Shown here piece by piece: positions 18,338 to 26,818 of a DNA stretch of 39,055 bases. The notes below the pieces were generated by a model. That model was given only the letters and a program-made list of their open reading frames with translations. It had not been told where the DNA came from and searched no databases. The stretch lies in the NCBI RefSeq assembly GCF_040151475.1, contig NZ_JBDKWG010000098.1:1-39055 (forward strand), read 5' to 3'. This DNA comes from CAXBNB01 sp040151475 (GTDB lineage Bacteria > Bacteroidota > Bacteroidia > Cytophagales > Cyclobacteriaceae). Within the stretch, counting starts at the first letter, position 1; the number at the start of each line of letters is the position of its first letter. The translations under genes were made by a program, and so were the position numbers.

Positions 18338-21300
18338 TTAAAAACTTAAGTTGATGTTAAAACCAAGACTTCTTGTAGATGGCATCCCATATTCAACTCC
18401 CTGAAAACCATTCTGAGAACCAATACTTACGTCCGGATCAAACCACATTTTACGTTTTTCCATGCCCGGAATATCCATAATAGATTCGCCTCTGTAAAGC
18501 CACAACAGATTTCTGGCTACCAGTGAAAACTTAACTGATTTGATAAAAGAATCAGGAGACATAGGCATAGAATAGCCTATAGAGAGCTCCCTTACTCTAA
18601 AGTTAGTAGCATTATAAGCAAAGAACTCTCCTGTAGCTGAACGTTTGTTAGAAGCTGTTTGCCAAAACTGTTGAGAAGTAATCGCAGTATCTACGGTTTC
18701 ACCATTTACATTCACTCCTCCTAGTACCCATCCTCCTTCTCTATAAGGAAGTGTGCTTTCAGTAATACCGCTATGAGCTAAATTTGCCTCTGTTCCAGAA
18801 ATAATCACTCCTCCGAAACGTCCGTCAACTAATAATCTCATAGAAAAATTCTTGTATCTAAATGAATTAGTCATCCCAAGTGTTCCATCAGGATTGAAAT
18901 TACCAATTAGTGAAGGTTGCTCTCCTACCGATCCTGACAAAACAGGAAGCCCTGCATTGGTCACCAGATATCTTCCATTGTCATCTCGTGCCCATTTGGA
19001 TACTACTAAATCTCCATAACTTCCACCTACTGCGATTTGAGGTCTTCCGCCCCAATCCGTAAAACCACCCTGATAAACTACGTCCAAACCATCTGATAAT
19101 TCAATTACCTTGTTGCTGTTGAATGCAATATTGAAATCAACATTCCAATCAAAATTGCTGGTTATGACCGGACTGGCTGACAAGAGAATTTCAACACCGC
19201 TATTCTGGATATTTCCGGCATTAATGTACTGCTGGTTGTACCCTGTGCCCTGTGGCAGGGCAATTTGAAGTAACTGGTTGGTAGAATTGTTTTTGTAGTA
19301 CGTGAATTTTGCAGAGTAACGATTGTTAACAAATTTAGTCTCAAATCCAATCTCTGTACTTTTCACTATTTCCGGTTTCAAACCAGGTATAGAGAAGGTG
19401 CCTCCTCTTGCAATATATCCATTGGCAACACCTGCACTGTAGTTGTAAGTATTGGACAATAATCCAAATTGACCTCCGTTACCTACTTCTGCATAACTGG
19501 CACTTACTTTCAAAAATGAAATAGCCTCCGGAAGAGTCACCAATTGTGAAATAATCCCCGATCCTCCCAATGAGTAATACTGAAATGAATGAGGAGAAGG
19601 CAATCTGGAATCCCAATCATTTCTCAAACTAGCATCTAAAAACAGGGCATCTTTATATGAAAAATTCACAAGTCCAAAAACGGATTGTGTTTGTATATGA
19701 GAGGCATTAGAACTTACCACCGGATTGGTAGCAAAGTTGGTAGAGAATTTATTGGCTACATTCAAACCATTGGCTGTGGTTTGATCCTGAGTATATTTTC
19801 TATCATTGTAAATGGCTCCCACGTGATAATCCACTTTGAATGACTCACTCAATTCATTGCTACCATCAAACATCAAATCATACCACAATGCAGTACTGTT
19901 AGTATAAGCCAGAGAGAAATATCCTCCCGGCCTTTGAGCCCATGAAGAGGTACCCTGATTAATTTGTCTATCAGCAATAATGTTAGTTTTATCTATGTTG
20001 GCACGCCCTTTCACTGAAAGCCAGTCTGCCAGTTGGTATTTAGCAGACAAATATCCAAATATCTGACTTCTGTCTTCATGCGACCTGTCATAGTTGGTAA
20101 TCCAATAAGGGTTCTGGTATCTGTATGACAATGTAGATGGGAAAGGAGCTGGAGTTGGTATTCCAAATTCATCAGTAGTTTCAAATTTTTGCACATCAGA
20201 CAAACTCATATTTCTTGGAATCTGATAAGCATCAAGCACTGCCGTATTTCCCTCAGTAGATCGGAGCATACCATCTACACCCGCAGTATAATAGGTCACT
20301 TTTGCATCGGTACTCAATTTGTCCGTAATCTGATTGGTCAATCTCAGGTTAATATTGTGACTCATCATTTGGTTGTTAGGAACAATACCGGTAACCTTAT
20401 TATTGGTATATGACAAAAATCCTTGCGCTTTTTCGCCTCCGCCAGAGATGTTAAGGGAATTTGAAGCGTTCACTCCTGTATTGAAAAAATCGCTCACGTT
20501 GCTTTCTTCCGGAGAATAGCTTCTGCTATCTCCTTGCATATTGGTGTACTGCTGGCCTTTCATTTCTTCACCCCAGCTTTCACCAACCGCAGGATTCATC
20601 ACACCACTGGTACCTTGTCCATAAGTGTTTTGAAATTTAGGAAGAGAAAATGGTCGGTTAAAAGTTACTCCTGAGTTGAGGCTTACAGAGATACCCTCAC
20701 TGCTTCCCTTTTTAGTAGTAATTACTATTACACCGTTACCCGCCTGGCTACCATATAACGCAGCAGCTGCAGCACCGTTGAGCACAGTCATCGATTCTAT
20801 GTCATCAGGATTTATGTTTACTCCTTTGCTGTTTGGAACCCCATCCACTACTATCAGTGCGCTGTTGTCTCCACTGATGGAACTGTTTCCTCTCAAAACT
20901 ATTCTGGCTTCACTTCCCACACCACCGGAACTTTGCGTAATCAGTGCATTTGCAACCTTTCCCTGCAAAGAATTGATCACATTGTTGGGATCTCTCACTT
21001 CGGTTAAGTCCTTGGCCTTTACGCTTTGGGTGCTGTATGGAAGAGATTTTGATTCACGGGTAATCCCCAGAGCTGTAACTACTATAGCTTCCAACTGTGT
21101 GGCATCCAGTTCCATCTGTACATCCAGTACGGTTCTGCTTCCTACTTCCAACTCTACTGTTTTGTAGCCAACAAATGAAAAAACAAGGGTTTTTCCTTCT
21201 GTCACATCCAGTTTGTAATTTCCTTCAATATCCGTAGTAGTGCCTTTCGCAGTACCCTTCTCAATAATTGATACTCCCGGAAGTCCTTGTCCATTTTCAT

Positions 21301-21733
21301 CTGTAATTTTTCCGGATATATCTATTTCTTCAAGTATTTCAAACTCTATAGAATTCTGAATTCGTTTTTTTTCAAGTTTGTAAACACCTATACTGTTGTT
21401 CACTTGCCTAAAAGAAAGCATGTGTTTTTTAGAAATGTCCAGTAATACATCTTCCAATGTACTGTTGTTGCGCTTTATGCTTACGTTGTTTGACAGGTCA
21501 ATTTTATCTTTGCTAAAATTGAAAGTGTAGTCAGTCATTTGTTCAATTTCCTGAAATACCTCTCTCAAGCTTACATTTTCGGTATTCAGGGAAATTCTCA
21601 CCTCTTTTACACTCTTTATTTGCGCAGATATTTCATCCGCCATACTCACTTGTAGAGAGAGTCCAAATAAGATAAAAAGTCGTAGGGTTATTTTAGTCAT
21701 TTTGATTATGACATTCGTAATTGTATTATTCAT
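18338..21733 (-). CDS. SusC/RagA TonB-dependent transporter with STN signalling domain
   Basis: The protein has 1131 aa. A signal peptide lies before residue 38. An STN domain (about 46-118, VSLREVFQEIEQMTDYTF) is followed by a carboxypeptidase-like beta-sandwich (138-210, ISGKITDENGQGLPGVSI...FSFVGYKTVE), a TonB-box-like LEAIVVTAL (214-222), a plug domain (about 228-345, with LQGKVANALI and VVDGVP) and a 22-strand barrel ending in FNINLSF, the typical C-terminal aromatic. The STN domain marks it as a transducer that signals to the FecR gene upstream. It imports oligomers captured by the partner SusD. The 136-base leader contains two stable hairpins (see 21766-21844). The frame is intact. Confidence 0.95.
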   Translation of the reverse strand: MNNTITNVIIKMTKITLRLFILFGLSLQVSMADEISAQIKSVKEVRISLNTENVSLREVFQEIEQMTDYTFNFSKDKIDLSNNVSIKRNNSTLEDVLLDISKKHMLSFRQVNNSIGVYKLEKKRIQNSIEFEILEEIDISGKITDENGQGLPGVSIIEKGTAKGTTTDIEGNYKLDVTEGKTLVFSFVGYKTVELEVGSRTVLDVQMELDATQLEAIVVTALGITRESKSLPYSTQSVKAKDLTEVRDPNNVINSLQGKVANALITQSSGGVGSEARIVLRGNSSISGDNSALIVVDGVPNSKGVNINPDDIESMTVLNGAAAAALYGSQAGNGVIVITTKKGSSEGISVSLNSGVTFNRPFSLPKFQNTYGQGTSGVMNPAVGESWGEEMKGQQYTNMQGDSRSYSPEESNVSDFFNTGVNASNSLNISGGGEKAQGFLSYTNNKVTGIVPNNQMMSHNINLRLTNQITDKLSTDAKVTYYTAGVDGMLRSTEGNTAVLDAYQIPRNMSLSDVQKFETTDEFGIPTPAPFPSTLSYRYQNPYWITNYDRSHEDRSQIFGYLSAKYQLADWLSVKGRANIDKTNIIADRQINQGTSSWAQRPGGYFSLAYTNSTALWYDLMFDGSNELSESFKVDYHVGAIYNDRKYTQDQTTANGLNVANKFSTNFATNPVVSSNASHIQTQSVFGLVNFSYKDALFLDASLRNDWDSRLPSPHSFQYYSLGGSGIISQLVTLPEAISFLKVSASYAEVGNGGQFGLLSNTYNYSAGVANGYIARGGTFSIPGLKPEIVKSTEIGFETKFVNNRYSAKFTYYKNNSTNQLLQIALPQGTGYNQQYINAGNIQNSGVEILLSASPVITSNFDWNVDFNIAFNSNKVIELSDGLDVVYQGGFTDWGGRPQIAVGGSYGDLVVSKWARDDNGRYLVTNAGLPVLSGSVGEQPSLIGNFNPDGTLGMTNSFRYKNFSMRLLVDGRFGGVIISGTEANLAHSGITESTLPYREGGWVLGGVNVNGETVDTAITSQQFWQTASNKRSATGEFFAYNATNFRVRELSIGYSMPMSPDSFIKSVKFSLVARNLLWLYRGESIMDIPGMEKRKMWFDPDVSIGSQNGFQGVEYGMPSTRSLGFNINLSF

Positions 21734-21765
21734 ATCTTTGTCTTTGATTAATTAATCATTTAAAT

Positions 21766-21844
21766 CAATCAGTATTGATATTTTGTCTGTGGTAAGTCTG
21801 AAGTATCGAAACTGATTGCTACGGGGGGACCGGTTTTACCGGTC
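21766..21844 (-). promoter_or_regulatory. Structured leader between fecR and susC
   Basis: Two hairpins can form in the gap. CAATCAGT (21766-21773) pairs with ACTGATTG (21811-21818), with extra GATA/TATC pairing inside. GACCGG (21828-21833) pairs with CCGGTC (21839-21844) around a TTTTA loop. The second is followed by a C run, not a U run, on the minus strand, so it is not a classical terminator. Such leaders often attenuate or stabilise susC mRNA, but that is inference. Confidence 0.45.
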
Positions 21845-21869
21845 TTCTTTTTTCTTTGCTACTTTCTCA

Positions 21870-22898
21870 TTATTTTTTTAGTTTAAGTTGAACATATTCG
21901 TTGCTTCGTGAATATTCGAGTCCCAATGAAAAGCTCATAGACTCTAAAATATTGGTTAAAGACTCATCTTCAAATTCTCCTGAGTAATGGAGTCCCTTAG
22001 AGTCTCCATGCACATTGATTTTTACTCCATACCAATTTTCCAATTCATCTATTACTTTGCTGAAAGGAGTATCTTCGAACTTAAGAACCCCATGAATCCA
22101 CAAAAGATCATTAGTAGTCCTCAACTCAGCGACAGAACCCAACCCATCTTCTACCCTGTATTCAACCATTTGATTTGGCATAAGAACCAGAGGTGTATTG
22201 TCACTTGATTTATCCTGCACCTTTACTTTACCTTCAACGAGAATAATCTTGAGGTTGTCAGTATTGCGTGCATCTACATTAAATTCCGTACCTAATGCGG
22301 TGGTAGAAACATTACCGGAAGTAACTATAAACGGCTTTGATTCATCCTTTGCAACGGCAAAGTATGCTTCTCCTTTCAATTCTATCTTTCTATCTGATAC
22401 TCCAAATTCGGACGAATAAGTAAGTGTACTGTTAGAATTCAAATGTACTTTGGTACCATCTTTCAGGCTAATGACCGACCTCTGACCTTTGGGATTCGTT
22501 TTATTGATGTAAACAACAGTCTCAGCTACCGCAATAGTTTCAGCCTCGTTGTTGGAATATTGCCAAAAAATCATGCTGACACATAACGCCAAAGTCAACA
22601 CGGCGGCATACCTCCAGATATTGAGTTTGAAGAGAGGCTTTTTGAAAAAAGGAGTTGGCCTCTGCTTAGATATGATACTTTTGAAGATCATATTGGTGTC
22701 ATCACCTGATAAAACTCCTTCTTTAAATCTAAGCCTCAAAATAAATTCTTTGCTCTTATTCACAGCCTCTTGTTCATCAGGGTTTTGCTCAAGCCATTTT
22801 TCCCAATAATAATTACTTTCGTCAGTGGGGTTTTGTACCCAGTTTTTGAATTCCGGGTTGTGAATCAGGTGTAGTTTATAGTTTCCTTTGTCTTTCAT
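21870..22898 (-). CDS. FecR-family anti-sigma factor
   Basis: The protein has 342 aa. The cytoplasmic N-terminal part carries the pattern FKNWVQNPTDESNYYWEKW (residues 17-35), typical of Bacteroidota FecR proteins. One membrane segment spans about 96-112 (AAVLTLALCVSMIFW). The periplasmic FecR domain (about 125-225, VISLKDGTKVHLNSNSTLTY, GEAYFAVAKDESKPFIV) is followed by the DUF4974 region (about 265-340, LKFEDTPFSKVIDELENWYGV) that contacts the STN domain of SusC. It lies between its ECF sigma gene (173 bases upstream) and susC. The STN-FecR-sigma arrangement predicts substrate-induced expression of this locus. Confidence 0.94.
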   Translation of the reverse strand: MKDKGNYKLHLIHNPEFKNWVQNPTDESNYYWEKWLEQNPDEQEAVNKSKEFILRLRFKEGVLSGDDTNMIFKSIISKQRPTPFFKKPLFKLNIWRYAAVLTLALCVSMIFWQYSNNEAETIAVAETVVYINKTNPKGQRSVISLKDGTKVHLNSNSTLTYSSEFGVSDRKIELKGEAYFAVAKDESKPFIVTSGNVSTTALGTEFNVDARNTDNLKIILVEGKVKVQDKSSDNTPLVLMPNQMVEYRVEDGLGSVAELRTTNDLLWIHGVLKFEDTPFSKVIDELENWYGVKINVHGDSKGLHYSGEFEDESLTNILESMSFSLGLEYSRSNEYVQLKLKK

Positions 22899-23071
22899 TA
22901 CATCTTTTGATACTCATTTGGTATTATAAGCCCAGAAGAAGATAAATGATACCAGTTTTTTCCGAAAAAAATTAAAAATTTCTACAGACAGTACTCAACT
23001 CACTGATTTACTGACAGATGAACGTAAAATTATTTTCTAAAAAAAATGGAATAAGAGATGATTGCAAGAAA

Positions 23072-23641
23072 TCACCTTAGCATGCATACAGCAATGAACA
23101 CCATTATTATATTTCTTAACCGGCTCAGGGCTTTATAGATGGATCTCCTTGCAGACGCTACATGATCATAGCCCAGCACTTCGGCTATTTCGCTGTAGCT
23201 GAAATTTTCGTAAAAGTAATAGTAGATGATTTCCCTATCCTTTTTCTTCATCTTAGCCAACGCACTGTTAAGCTTTTGCAATTGCTCTTTGTCAAATTGA
23301 GCATTGATGATGTTTTCATCAGCAGCCAACTCTACAAAAAATGATTCTTTAATTTGATCTTGACCAACAAATCTGTTTTTCTTCTTGATGTATTTGATGG
23401 TTTTTCTTCTAAACGATTTTATAAGGTAGAGTCTGATGTTATCTGTATCCGACAGGTGAAAAATACGTTCTCTGAGTTCCACAAAAAAATCCTGAATACA
23501 ATCTTTGATTAAAGCTTCATCTCCGGATATTTGGATACCTATCTGAAAAAGGTCGTTAACATAGGTGCGATATATATACACAAATGCCCCATTGTCTCCT
23601 TCTTTGAATTTTCGCCATACCTCCAAATCAGATTTTTCCAT
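23072..23641 (-). CDS. ECF RNA polymerase sigma factor (Bacteroidota FecI-like)
   Basis: The protein has 189 aa from the ATG at 23641 (MEKSDLEVWRKFKEGD). The frame continues to a TTG at 23689, but the ATG matches the usual start of this family. Region 2 includes AFVYIYRTYVNDLFQIG and CIQDFFVELRERI. Region 4 carries IIYYYFYENFSYSEIAEVLGYDH followed by SARRSIYKALSRLR, the helix-turn-helix for the -35 element. The protein ends in a hydrophobic tail (IIMVFIAVCML), often seen in Bacteroidota ECF factors. It should be held by the adjacent FecR and direct transcription of susC onward. The leader (23642-23966) has no confident promoter. Confidence 0.94.
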   Translation of the reverse strand: MEKSDLEVWRKFKEGDNGAFVYIYRTYVNDLFQIGIQISGDEALIKDCIQDFFVELRERIFHLSDTDNIRLYLIKSFRRKTIKYIKKKNRFVGQDQIKESFFVELAADENIINAQFDKEQLQKLNSALAKMKKKDREIIYYYFYENFSYSEIAEVLGYDHVASARRSIYKALSRLRNIIMVFIAVCMLR

Positions 23642-23966
23642 AAATGAAGAGTATTCCTGATTGACACTATGAATGAAGGCTGATTTCAAATTGACTGTAC
23701 TCTAGTAAAATTATATACGACCAAAATTGGGAATGTTTTATGTTCCCATTCGAGCATTTTTTAACTCAGATTGCAAAGTAGTGGGTCGGAAAGTTAAGTA
23801 CAGAAAGTTAAAATGCTATATATCGAAAGGAAAAATAAAAAAAGAGCCCTAATTATAAGATCAACAGGATGTCGGAAAACTTTTAAAACTAGCTGGATTA
23901 ACTGAAGCCAAAAAAATTAATACCACATATACATTTTGGAAAGAAATAACTCGTTTTGATTGTTAT
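23642..23966. other. Non-coding stretch upstream of the first ECF sigma gene
   Basis: No gene is evident. It holds the leader of the sigma gene and the 3' flank of the TolB-like propeller gene. Visible structure is limited to a 14-base-period direct repeat, GAAAGTTAA at 23789-23797 and 23803-23811, a possible regulator site, and a weak TGGGAA/TTCCCA hairpin at 23728-23748. No clear -7/-33 Bacteroidota promoter pair was found. Confidence 0.4.
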
Positions 23967-25391
23967 TTATCTCAAAGGTGGATTGTCAACAAGATAACCA
24001 ACATCCATCGTGTAAATCTGTCTCCCCACTCCTTCATGACTAGAATCGAAGGAAATTGTTCTACCATCGGGAGAGAATCTTGGGTGCAAATCTACTCTTA
24101 AAATACCCGGATTGTAGGGATACAAATAACCACCTAACTTATATGCCAGCTTATCCAGTGGAACAAACTTTTTGGTAGGAATGTGGTACATGTATAGATA
24201 AATATATCCATTAATATTATAGGTATCTGTAAGAATCCAATCCCCACTTTTATGAAGTGTAATGTGCCCATTGGGTGCTTCGAAATACATTTCTTTGGCT
24301 TGTCCAGAATTATCATCGACAAATCTAAAATAACCACGAGTGCTCTTACTGCCATCAGGTTTTAAATGAAACCCATTGTCCATAATTTCATTCTCATTTA
24401 TCCAGAAATGGTGACTTGGTTCTTTGTATAAATATTTAACATTTCCTCCATTGAGATCCATAGAAAATCCCTCAGTACGAGTATTGGTATTGCCCGGAGA
24501 TGTCTCACGTGCATCTTTCGCAAAAGCAATAAATTTATTTCCAGAAGGACTAAATCCTTCTCTGAAAAAATAAAGTGTCCCTCCAAGAGTATCTGAAGGC
24601 AAACCATCAGGATACAATGTTTTTGCCATATCTCTTACTGACATCAACATATCGATCTTTTCAGTTTTCATATTCATTTTCCAGATTCCAATTTCAGAAG
24701 GTGCCCATTCGTTTTTGTATGGATCTTCTATCCCCACATATTTACAGCCACCATGAACAATCCGTTCAAAATTTACAGATAGTGCTGTCTGTCCATCAGG
24801 TGAAATAGTGTATACCGGAATGGGTAGCGTACGTGTTTCTTTCGTTTTGACATTATAAACACGACTCACTAGCTTTTTGCCATCTTTGGAGCGATCATTC
24901 CAAATGATCTCCTCATCGGAATTAGGAATCCATTGCAAACGACATCCTTGTTGCCAGTTCCAGGCGGTAGTTTCCCCAATTTTCGTCCACTTATTGTTTT
25001 TGTCTAAATCGAAAAATCCAATTTCCCCCTTATCATGAGATTGAACTTTACGACCTTCAATAAAAATCCGCATCCCTACCATATAGCGGCCACTTGGATC
25101 ATATTGAAAGAGTTCGTGATGAGAACAGTTGTAAAAGAAAAACCCATGGTACATAGGTCTTTTCTTATTCCCCACAGGGGAAATACGATTGGATGGAAAG
25201 TATTTAGCATCCTCTACTTTTATCATTTCTTCAAAGCTGTTGTAGGTGTCATACCGCTGTGATCCTAGTTTCTTTGTAGCTACTTCCGAATTGCTCTTTT
25301 GTGAGATTCCTATAGTAATGCAAGTAGAAATCATGATAAAAGTAATTGCAAATCCTCTTTTATTGGTGATTAACTTTTTTAAAATGTTCAT
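23967..25391 (-). CDS. Secreted TolB/PL22-like beta-propeller
   Basis: The protein has 474 aa. A leader with basic start (KKLITNKR) and hydrophobic core ends near GISQ (about residue 30). The body repeats TolB-type blades: LFQYDPSGRYMVGMRI, RTLPIPVYTISPDGQTALSVNFER, EGFSPSGNKFIAFAKDARE, VDLHPRFSPDGRTISFDSSHEGVGRQIYTMD. The last phrase, plus histidines in SHHFWI and NGHITLH, recalls PL22 oligogalacturonate lyases, which use a His-rich metal centre on a seven-bladed propeller. The resemblance is by eye only, and other TolB-like proteins share the blade pattern. It is the last gene of the second locus. It is related to the 25489-26721 protein through the C-terminal DLHPR...HEG...RQIYT stretch. 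Confidence 0.8.
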   Translation of the reverse strand: MNILKKLITNKRGFAITFIMISTCITIGISQKSNSEVATKKLGSQRYDTYNSFEEMIKVEDAKYFPSNRISPVGNKKRPMYHGFFFYNCSHHELFQYDPSGRYMVGMRIFIEGRKVQSHDKGEIGFFDLDKNNKWTKIGETTAWNWQQGCRLQWIPNSDEEIIWNDRSKDGKKLVSRVYNVKTKETRTLPIPVYTISPDGQTALSVNFERIVHGGCKYVGIEDPYKNEWAPSEIGIWKMNMKTEKIDMLMSVRDMAKTLYPDGLPSDTLGGTLYFFREGFSPSGNKFIAFAKDARETSPGNTNTRTEGFSMDLNGGNVKYLYKEPSHHFWINENEIMDNGFHLKPDGSKSTRGYFRFVDDNSGQAKEMYFEAPNGHITLHKSGDWILTDTYNINGYIYLYMYHIPTKKFVPLDKLAYKLGGYLYPYNPGILRVDLHPRFSPDGRTISFDSSHEGVGRQIYTMDVGYLVDNPPLR

Positions 25392-25488
25392 GTTAAGTGT
25401 TGGTTTATATTCTACTAAAGATCAGAACCAAATACTTCTTTGAGTTCCATTTAATCTCATTTATTCTATTAGATAAAAAAGCCTTCCA

Positions 25489-26721
25489 TCATCTAATAAT
25501 CTCAGAAATATCCACGGTGTATATCTGTCTTACTCCTTCGTGAACAGAGTCAAAACTTATACTCAACCCATCTTTTGATGGTCTTGGATGTAGATCGCAC
25601 CTAATGTCTCCAGTATACTTCTCCTCATGACGGAATTTACCAAGGCTGATTTTTTTATTTCTTTCAATGTTAAATAAAAACAACTCAGACAGACGGTCAA
25701 TTTCACCTGGATATGTATCAGACACAATCCAATTTTTGTTTTTAAGATAGCTGCAATGACCGTCAATTGTCAAAACACCTTTCCCAATGAGTTTAAAATC
25801 CTTTTTTCCATCCGTGAATTCAAGGTATTCTACAGGTCCTCTCATATCAGTGGTGACAAGAATAGTTTTTTCATCTTTCCAATCAAAATGAGATATCCAA
25901 CTTCCAAAAGGTATCTGGCATTGCAAATCACTTCCGTCAATATTTACTGTCCATAAAGAAGTTACCCACTTTGATTTTTGTTTTATCCTGTACAGGAATA
26001 ACAAGCGACTCCCTGTCGGGTTATGAAAGACAAGGTCAATCCAAGCAGGTTGATTCTCTGGCACCTCAGTATCCACTTGATCCATTATATCCTTAATTGA
26101 CAAAATAAGATCTTTTGAACCAGTCTTCAAATTCAATAAATAAAGCCCGTCATTTGAAGGAACATTTTCCAGTCTATAGTTGTCATCAGCATGAGCATAA
26201 CCTGTTACCTTTCGGATAAATCCCATTCTTTGAAAATCCAGTCCTATTGCCTTATCGTTGCTTGGAGAAACTGACGCAATTGGCCCATCAATTTTACGTT
26301 TTTTGCCTGTTTTGATGTTGACTGCATAAGAAATCAACTTGCCATCCAAACTGTCGTTATATGTGAATTCATCTCCATTGCCACAATCAACCCAGTTTAG
26401 CATGCTTCCTTGTTGTAGGTTAAACGATGATGTCTCTAAGATTTTAGTGAATTCATGTGTCGTTTTGTCAATGATACCTACATTGGCTTTGTCATCAACG
26501 GTAGGTCGATGATCGTCGAAGCTTGTTTCTAATGCCAAATGTTTAGTCCCAGATTTATCCCAAGGATTTACCCCATAATATCCAAAAAAATGATGCTTTG
26601 GTGGCATTGACAATCTTTCTATTCTTGCAGTCTCTAATTGCTCTTTAAATGAAAAACCAGGGAAACAAGTGGCTGCCAAAGCAGACATTCCTGTAATTTT
26701 GATAAATTCTTTGCGTTTCAT
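25489..26721 (-). CDS. Exported TolB/PL22-like beta-propeller, second copy
   Basis: The protein has 410 aa. The leader MKRKEFIKITGMSALAAT resembles a Tat signal with one arginine replaced (R-K-E-F-I-K), common in Bacteroidota, followed by a short hydrophobic stretch. Blade motifs include HFFGYYGVNPWDKSG, FNLQQGSMLNW, GPIASVSPSNDKAIGLDFQRM, ISHFDWKDEKTILVTTD, IDGHCSYLKNKNW and CDLHPRPSKDGLSISFDSVHEGVRQIYTVD. Equivalent histidines to the other copy are retained in SHF, GHC and DLHPR, the positions expected for a PL22-like metal site. It sits between the unassigned lipoprotein gene (98 bases upstream) and the other propeller (97 bases downstream). A lyase or a binding protein are both possible. 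Confidence 0.8.
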   Translation of the reverse strand: MKRKEFIKITGMSALAATCFPGFSFKEQLETARIERLSMPPKHHFFGYYGVNPWDKSGTKHLALETSFDDHRPTVDDKANVGIIDKTTHEFTKILETSSFNLQQGSMLNWVDCGNGDEFTYNDSLDGKLISYAVNIKTGKKRKIDGPIASVSPSNDKAIGLDFQRMGFIRKVTGYAHADDNYRLENVPSNDGLYLLNLKTGSKDLILSIKDIMDQVDTEVPENQPAWIDLVFHNPTGSRLLFLYRIKQKSKWVTSLWTVNIDGSDLQCQIPFGSWISHFDWKDEKTILVTTDMRGPVEYLEFTDGKKDFKLIGKGVLTIDGHCSYLKNKNWIVSDTYPGEIDRLSELFLFNIERNKKISLGKFRHEEKYTGDIRCDLHPRPSKDGLSISFDSVHEGVRQIYTVDISEIIR

Positions 26722-26774
26722 AGTTGATAGTAATATTTAAATAGTAAAATTTAGATAACAGATAAACCATAAAA

Positions 26775-26796
26775 CCGCAGCATAAAAATGCTATGG
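26775..26796 (-). terminator. Possible terminator after the unassigned lipoprotein gene
   Basis: AGCAT (26779-26783) pairs with ATGCT (26788-26792) around four A bases, with outer CC/GG pairs across a small internal loop. On the minus strand a TTTTA tract follows. It lies 23 bases past the stop at 26819. It is short and AT-rich, so partial termination at best. Confidence 0.35.
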
Positions 26797-26818
26797 CACA
26801 CATCAGTTTAATTGTTAC

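Noticed and set aside
23944..23968. AAATAAC/GTTATTT hairpin at the end of the first TolB-like gene
   Set aside because: AT-rich 7-bp stem with an 11-base loop and no following U run; likely chance.
25467..25498. TATTAGAT/ATCTAATA hairpin over the stop of the second TolB-like gene
   Set aside because: All stem bases but two are A or T and the loop is 16 bases, so stability is too low to call a terminator.
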